Source: Vitellaria paradoxa (Eukaryota; Streptophyta; Magnoliopsida; Ericales; Sapotaceae). From it: DNA of 64,000 bases. Below are positions 57,222-64,000 of this stretch, in pieces. Both the position numbers and the translations under genes were made by a program. The stretch lies in assembly GCA_019916065.1 (NCBI GenBank), contig CM034236.1, positions 49,938,690-50,002,689 on the forward strand, in the 5' to 3' direction. Within the stretch, counting starts at the first letter, position 1, and every line of letters begins with the position of its first letter. The notes beneath the pieces were generated by a model, which searched no databases, was not told the DNA's origin, and saw only the letters and a list, made by a program, of their open reading frames with translations.

Positions 57222-59272
57222 TTATATCCATCTTTTCCTGCCACCAATAAATCTGGCCGGACTAAATGGACTCAGATCAACAATGCTAGCAGCACCATCA
57301 ACCACCAGCTCAGCAACAGCAGCCCCAGTAGCTGGACCATTCAAAATGCCCCAACAACTGTGCCCCGTTGCCACGTAGCATCCTTTCACGCCGGGAACCT
57401 CCCCAATTACAGGCACACTATCATCAGTGCACGGCAAGAAGCAAGCTTGCTCCGCTTTCACCGTCGCTTCTCCTTCCCCTAAATGGCTCGATACTGTCCT
57501 GGCCACCCTCTTGAGGGCCGCGATTGAATCAGGGTTGCCAACTACCTGCTCTGGATCATCCGGCAGCTCAACTCGAGCAGACATTCCACATATATACACT
57601 TCCCCTGTCAATTTTTGATCCATTCAGTCAGAAAAATCATAGCTTTGCATTCATAATTCAATGACCAGACAATTAAGAGTGATGTTTTTAGTGTTGAGTA
57701 ATGCTGTACCATCCGAAAGAGTAAGTTGTCATATGTGCACCCTTAAAAAGAAAACAAATGTTAAAAAAAAAAAGAAAGAAAGAAATCTCTATCACTGACC
57801 CTTGACAAATCCAAACAAACACAGTGAAGTGTTTCATTGCCAACAAAATGTAGAAAGCACAGTTACATTAACTCCATATAATTTTTACCTGGATCAGGAT
57901 TCAGGTTGCATTGTACAAAAATAGTGGATATAAAAAACAGTATTGATTCACAAAATTGTTATCATTTTTCCCTTTGGAGGGTCAGTTTAAAGTTATAAAA
58001 ATTGAGATAAAATGTAATTTGGATTATTTTTAACATTTTAAGAGTAAACCACGAATCATTCAAAAAAATAGAGATGAATAATTTCGTTCGAACAAATTTT
58101 CATCTACTCATTCAGACTTGGGCACGCTTTTTGACTTTTTTGTTAGACTTTCTTTAAATTTGTAAAAATATTATTGAGATTTGCAGAGACATATAAATTT
58201 ATAAAGATTTAGTGGAAAAAATTCTGTAGAGAATTATAGAAAAGTATAGACATTTTTAGATAATAGAAAGACAAATCCTGATACACCACTAAACCCTTCC
58301 TTTCTCTTTCCGTTTCCCATTACATTTTCATAGCAACCAAACGAATAAAAAAATATATTACAAAAGAGGTGGTCCGCAAACCTTACCTGTGGGACGAGGG
58401 TAGACTTCAGGATCCATAGGCTTCCCTCCCTGAGCCGAATAGTAGCTTAGAAACAGGGCATGAGGGGAAATCGCACCAGGGTCTTTCGGCTCCACTACTA
58501 TACTATGGGCCTTCAGTCCATAGACTCTGAAAATCGAGGACAACAGCGACAGTTTACTAGACCACGGCCCAAGAGCCAAAACCACCGCATCGGCGACAAT
58601 TTCCCGACCTCCCTCCAGCACCACCGACCTCGCTCGACCGCCCTCCATCTGCACACTCTCCAGTTTCCCAATAACCACCTCGACACCGTGGTCCGCCACC
58701 GCCTTGGACAGTAGCGTTCGAGTGAACAGTTGGGGCTGAACTTGCGCCGTGGTCTCGGTATTCCCTATGGTCCTGGGGCTCCGGGCCGGGCCGTCGACCC
58801 AAGCAGGTATTGCCGCTTTGCTAGGGCTTTGCGGGCGGGGTTGTCGGGATTCGTCGACGGATAGGCTGAGCGTGGTGAGCGGGCGGTATCCGAAGGATTG
58901 GGGGCCATCGAGCTCTTGGGCGAGGGAACGGTGGAGATTGAAGCTAGCGCGGGCAAGAGAGGAGAGGGGCCCACCGTCGCACCAGTCGTACGCGAGGAAC
59001 CCTCCGGCCTTGCCAGATGCGGCGCAGGCCACCGACGATTTCTCGACGAGGGTCACGGCAGCGCCCTTCTTGGCTAGGAAGTAGGCTGTGCAGACTCCGA
59101 TGACTCCGCCGCCGCACACCACCACTAGTTGCCGCCGCCGCTCCTCGTTCTCCGCCATGGAAGGTGCCGATGACGATGATCGAATCAAGGTAACAGGGTA
59201 TATTCTAGACGAGTTTCGACTTTGGATGATGGGTCGAATGGGCGAGAGCGACGGTGACGTCACCAACATCAC
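57222..59272 (-). CDS. FAD-dependent oxidoreductase, DAO family (TDA3-like)
   Basis: Two exons on the minus strand, 58387-59272 and 57222-57604, across a 782-bp GT..AG intron; 422 residues from the first ATG. The Rossmann dinucleotide-binding motif is VVCGGGVIGVCTAYFLAKKG (about 51-70), with the FAD ribose-binding acidic residue in TLVEKSS. AASGKAGGFLA follows, a flavin-contact motif of the family, and the C-terminal DAO signature is GHSCWGILNGPATG. PRPTGEVY spans the splice junction, as in plant and fungal TDA3-like proteins. The exact substrate is unknown; the fold predicts oxidation of an amine or amino-acid-like substrate. The Ser/Arg-rich first 38 residues could be an organelle transit peptide, but M39 (codon at 59158-59156) is an alternative start, favoured by the close TATA box. 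Confidence 0.9.
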
Positions 59273-59294
59273 TCGTGCTCCGTCTCAACCACTG

Positions 59295-59302
59295 CTTTTA
59301 TA
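59295..59302 (-). promoter_or_regulatory. TATA box of the FAD oxidoreductase gene
   Basis: TATAAAAG on the minus strand lies only 22 bp upstream of the first in-frame ATG (59272). Transcription should therefore start close to that ATG, and many transcripts may begin with the downstream Met39 as the first usable start. Confidence 0.45.
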
Positions 59303-59311
59303 GGGAACTGA

Positions 59312-59317
59312 CACGTG
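59312..59317. promoter_or_regulatory. G-box CACGTG
   Basis: A palindromic G-box in the context ACACGTGG, ten bases upstream of the TATA box. It is a binding site for plant bZIP and bHLH factors and is often linked to light or abscisic-acid responses. The regulatory role here is inferred from position. Confidence 0.45.
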
Positions 59318-62300
59318 GGCTCTTACTAAGAAGAAGGACAGATTGATCGAAATTTGTGCCTGAAGAGCTGAATTTGAAACTCCTAGGCTTGTTTCGGGCC
59401 GGTTTCAGCTCGAAATCAATGATGTTCGGCCAACCCAATCTGGGCCCATCCCATAAATTACTTGTGGTTTCTTCAGTCTGGTGTTCCTTAAGCCACTGGC
59501 CTCCAAACCCGACGGCCTATGTTTTTACTTTCTTCTGCTGTGTGTGACACTAAACTTCCTCGAATTGAACAAATAAATAAAAAATAAACTTCCTTGAGTG
59601 AAATAAAAAAATAAAAATAAATGGATATTGCATGGGAAAATTCGACGGTCCGCACGTCGGGAGTCACCATCTATCAAAAACTTCTGCCATCAGCCTTCAC
59701 TCTTGCTCTTGACGAAAAAAAAAAGCAGAGAATATTCTTGCAGAGAAATATATGCTCACTAGCAAAATCAAAGATGCATTATATATTGGGCCAATCCGGC
59801 CTTTGTTCGGTGGGTAAAGAATGCAAACACTCCGATCTGGACCCAATCTCAAAATTGCTTTTATGGATGGTTTCTTCATTCCGGGCTTCCTGAAATAACT
59901 AAAGCCCATGTTTTGTTGTACTCTTCATAATCGTTGTATATTGTATTCATCAAAGGTTTCTCGCCATATCACAAGTGCTATTGGTAAACAGTCAACTCTT
60001 TCTTATCCCTTCCCTTTTCCATTCTTTCTTTTTTTCCTTCGGAAAAAAAAGTTTTAATATCCATTTGCACAAATTTGTCATATTTGTCCTCTGTCACGGA
60101 AAATTTTATGTTAACAAATTAGTAAATTTTTGGATACAATACATCAAAAAGTAAATGTTAATTAAAAATTATTAATTTGGTCATATTGGATGATAAAAGT
60201 TGTCTGATTGAATAATAAATTGAGTTATCACATGCATTAGTAAATTGTGTACATTAACGGGTAAATTTAGTAGTATTCATTAGTAAATTCAATTATATTC
60301 ACTAATAAAAATAAAAATATAAAACGTAAATTCAAATTACAAATTTTTATAAAAAAACTGCTATTATTACCCATTTTTTTTTACGTGAGAATCATTATTT
60401 TTTTCTACTTTATTCAACCGTTTATTTTATCCTAAATGCCAAAAATAACTAGTTAAAATTTATTTTAATACCATACCCAAAACCACTACTAGGAATTCTC
60501 ATGTCATAGCGACTTTCTACTCCTAATAATCATTGTATTTTCCAAGTGGGAAACTAATGGCACTTCGAACTCTGAAAGTGCGTCCCGCTGTAAAGCAATA
60601 CTTTTAACTGTTACAGTGCTTCGTACCAAAAACCTTGGCGTTTAGGCTTGAGACGAGGGCCCCAAGGACACGGAACTTGCATTAAATAATATATAAATAT
60701 ATACATATATATAGCTCTTAGCCTCCTAAGGGGACAAGAATTCTCTATCTTAGTAGACCTTTCTTTTATTTTCTCTTCATGAGTAAGTGATAGGTAAATT
60801 ATTAGCTTTGCCACCAACTACAAAAAGCAAACTAAATCCTATTTAGTGCTTAGTGCTTGCCAATTCAACTAAGTTGATAGGCAATTAAAAATATTTATTG
60901 TGATGATGACTCTAATCTAATTATTTTGGCTCTAATTATTGATGTAGTATTAAAGATAAGCTTAAGTCTAAATCTTGGGAATTTCTTGAGAGTTTCTTAT
61001 TTACTTGTGATGTTGATAGAGGTCCCAATTATAAGTCTTAATCATCAGCCACAGTTAATTGCCACCGTCATTGAATCAAAAATAGAATGTAGTGTCGGTT
61101 AAACATGTTTAATCAAACATTGATAGTGAAATAAAATTTATTTTTCTAGGGATTGAAATTGAGGGTTAGCATTTGTACTAGTGGAAATAGGCAGAGCTGT
61201 TTTCGAATTGTTTGACTTCGATTTGAAAAAAATTCGGCTTGAACTCGATTGGTGATCAAAGCGAACTTGTACTTTCTTAAAATCAACCTTAAGTTTAGAG
61301 GCAGAAAAATTCAACTTAAAAACTCACAAGTCAATTTAATAAAATAATTTATAATATTTTTATAAAATTATATTTATATATTTTAGACTAAAATTATGTA
61401 ATTTTGGTTTAATCCAATCATTCGTAAGTCGATCTCAAGTCTAAATTTTTTCTTATTGAATTAAGTTTGAACCTATATAAAAGTTCAAGTAGAGTTCGAG
61501 TTTAATTTTGAAAGTCCATTATAAATAATTCGAGCAGAATTTAAATAAGTTAAAACTTAAAACTCAATTTTTACCCGACTTATTTCTACCCTAATTAGGA
61601 GTACTAAGGGCCTGTTTAATAACGTTTTTGTTTTCTGTTTTTCTGTTTATATTTTTAAAATTTTGTAAACTGACAATAAAAACACGTTGGTTAAATTTGT
61701 TTATACTTTTTTGTTATAAAAAAAATGAAAACTTAAATAGAAAATCGTAAATAGAAAAAAAAAAGTATTTTCACTCTTTTTTTTGTTGCAAATATTTTGT
61801 TAATTTTAATATTTTTTCTATTTTTATTGCATCAGATTAAGATAAATTATTTTATTCAAATATTTTATTAAATTAAAATTATTTTTAATAAATAATATAA
61901 TATTTCATTAAATTAATTATCTAAATTAATATGTAACATATTTTATTAATTTATTTTTAGGAAATAATTAATCTAATTATTCATAAATATATATTATTAA
62001 ATTATTTTTAATAAATAATAAAAATAATTTAATTTAATAATTAATTTAATTTAATATGAAATATATTTTATTAAATTATTTTAAATAATACCATAATTAA
62101 ATTAGCTAATTTAATTTAATTTTTTATAAAAAATAAAATATATTTCATATTAAATAAATAAATTGAATTAATTAGTTTAAATTAATTAATTAATTTAATA
62201 GTCGTTTTAATTTAATAATTTATTTAATATGAAATATATTTTGTTAAATTATTTTTAATAAATATCATAATTAAATTATTTAAATTATTATGAAATATAT

Positions 62301-64000
62301 CTTATTCAATTTTTAAAAAAGTAATATAATTAAATTATAATTAATATATTTTATATTTACTGAATCAAATGATATAATAATTTTATTTTATTCAATTATT
62401 TTTAACAAACAATATAATTAAACTATGATTTAATATATTTCATATTTTTTGAATTAAATGATTTTTAATAAATAATTTAATTAATTAAGTTAATTATGTT
62501 AATTAAATTAAATTAATACGAAATATATTCTATTAAATTGAATTAATTTTTTCAAAACTAATAAAATTAAATATTTTAAGAAAATAAAATTAATAATTAG
62601 AAACAAAATTACATTTTCAAATGCAGTTTCAACTTTCATTTCGGAAGACAAAATGACAATAAAAAAATTAAAAATATAAACGAATAAATATACGTAAAAA
62701 AAAAAAAGAAAACGACACCGCTATTGTAAAAATTGTTCCGTGAGTTGCATATTCTTTCTTTAATTATACCCAGCATTTTTATGGAAAACAAACTTTCAAA
62801 TACAATGTGTTCACCAAAAGCATCCCCGTTTGAACTTTCTTGACATTTTGTTTTGGGTTAGGGCAAGATCGGGTTGGGTTAGACAACTCGGGTCAACATC
62901 AACGACTCCAGACCAATTGTCACATAATGAACTAAACTAGTTGGGTCCCAACTTAGTGTGTGTTTGGAGTGAAAAAAAAGTGAGATAAATTGAGACAAAT
63001 TGAGAGTTCGTAATGCGTGTAGTAAAAGAAAAAAGTTGATATTATATAAAGTTAACAGAAGTTTATAAAATTTTTTGTTATTTGTTAGCAAACTAAACGG
63101 TGCCTTAATAAGCATTTCAGGAAATGGGAAAAAGAAATAAAAAAATGAATTTTTTTTTATTAAGCATAATAAATTTAAAAAAAAAAAAAGAAAAAGAAAA
63201 AAAAAGGAGAAGCCCAATTATTGCTGAGCCCAACAGCCGCAAAAGGACAAGAACGAACTACCCAATCAGAATGGGGCCCACAGGCTTCAGGTCTATTAAC
63301 CTCTTTGCAGAGCCTACAAGTTTTAGCTTCCATTCACACACACCCGCTTGTGGCCCACCCACTAGCAGGCCTGCCGTGATTCTGACCATGAAAAAATCTC
63401 ATTGCCTGAGACGTTACAGTTGTGCAAGACAATTCTTTTTGGCAGCTTCTTAAAGACCCCAAAAGTCTATGGTCTGTTTGGTCACCCAGAAAACAAAAAA
63501 AATAAAATAAAATAAAAAATCTTTCCATCTTAGAACCTGATGGCCCAGCTGGGTGTTGTCTAATAGAGTCAACAGTCCTATCATCTAAAAAAATAAATAA
63601 ATAAAAAATAAATCTGTGTTGAAAAATGCAAATATGAAATACCAATCCGTGTTGAATTTACTTAACAGAAACTTTATCTATTTTGAATTTGACCATAAAT
63701 TCAATATAGGTGTGTAAATTGCGATATTAGGACCTCAACTATATTAACTTACGATTATAATAAAAAAAATTCATATATTTTTCATTTAGGTCAATTTAAT
63801 ACAAAATAATTTATAAAATAAAATAATTATTCTCACTCTACCACCTTATTTCATTCTTTCAATTAGAATAGGATTATAAATAAATATAAATTACTTTTTA
63901 AACAAATGAATCAAATATGATAATAAAATAAAAGCATTAAAATAATTATTTCATTTCCTGGTAGTAAGGCCCCATTTGGAAAAACTAGCTGGTATCTACT
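59318..64000. other. Intergenic DNA to the end of the window
   Basis: 59318-59910 is of balanced composition with open frames on both strands, but no recognised gene. 60000-60600 is AT-rich. A decayed repeat with GTGGAAATAGGCAGAGC / CCCGACTTATTTCTACCC ends lies at about 61175-61600. 61610-62690 is an extremely AT-rich block made of TAATTTAATTAAAT-like phrases. 62957-63105 is a copy of the short dispersed repeat. 63215-63480 is GC-richer and may be the outer promoter region of a gene beyond the window. Confidence 0.5.

Noticed and set aside
58460..59303. ORFs of 81-111 codons opposite the FAD oxidoreductase
   Set aside because: GC-rich exon shadows; the minus-strand frame has the Rossmann motif and the splice structure.
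61610..62690. Scaffold-attachment or origin-like AT block
   Set aside because: Extremely AT-rich, but nothing beyond base composition supports a specific role.

Overview
The window is nuclear DNA of a flowering plant, most likely a eudicot. Four genes have clear plant signatures: a D3-type cyclin, the plant-specific EB1C, an LRR receptor kinase and a TDA3-like FAD oxidoreductase. Their introns are short with GT..AG borders. Long, very AT-rich intergenic DNA is packed with plant transposons (PIF/Harbinger MITEs, hAT and Copia relics, Cassandra-like and other TRIM LTR elements, a tRNA-derived SINE). No organelle insertion, rRNA array, tRNA gene or CRISPR was recognised. I cannot name the species.

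Layout. 1-20.0 kb is transposon land: AT-rich MITE-like repeats, a TIR element (5329-5579), a dead hAT/TTF-type transposase (about 5.7-9.7 kb), a PIF/Harbinger fragment (12.8-13.1 kb), a composite of 5S-rRNA-bearing Cassandra-like LTR units (13762-15096), a Tourist-like MITE (17258-17653) and the decayed 3' end of a Copia element (18.4-19.4 kb). 20.3-21.9 kb holds CYCD3 on the + strand, with an E2F site and a TATA box upstream. 28.4-31.8 kb holds, on the - strand, a small two-exon gene of unknown function and the six-exon EB1C gene. 32.2-33.0 kb is a tandem repeat with palindromes, and 36.7-36.9 kb is a SINE. 37.1-41.0 kb is a two-exon LRR receptor-like (pseudo)kinase gene on the - strand. 46.4-49.6 kb is a chimeric non-autonomous LTR retrotransposon carrying a large minisatellite. 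57.2-59.3 kb is a two-exon FAD oxidoreductase on the - strand. The rest to 64.0 kb is AT-rich intergenic DNA.

The genes do not form a pathway; this is ordinary plant gene spacing. Two of them (CYCD3 and EB1C) belong to the cell cycle, CYCD3 at G1/S through the retinoblastoma/E2F switch and EB1C at spindle and phragmoplast microtubules, but nothing in the sequence shows co-regulation.

The most unusual content is the pair of composite LTR insertions. Each contains several LTR units in a non-canonical order, yet each is bounded by a single 5-bp target-site duplication (TTGTT around 13762-15096; AAACT around 46380-49608). That suggests the rearranged cDNAs were made before integration, for example by template switching. 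All coordinates and splice sites were derived by hand; similarity calls come from remembered family features, not from a database search.
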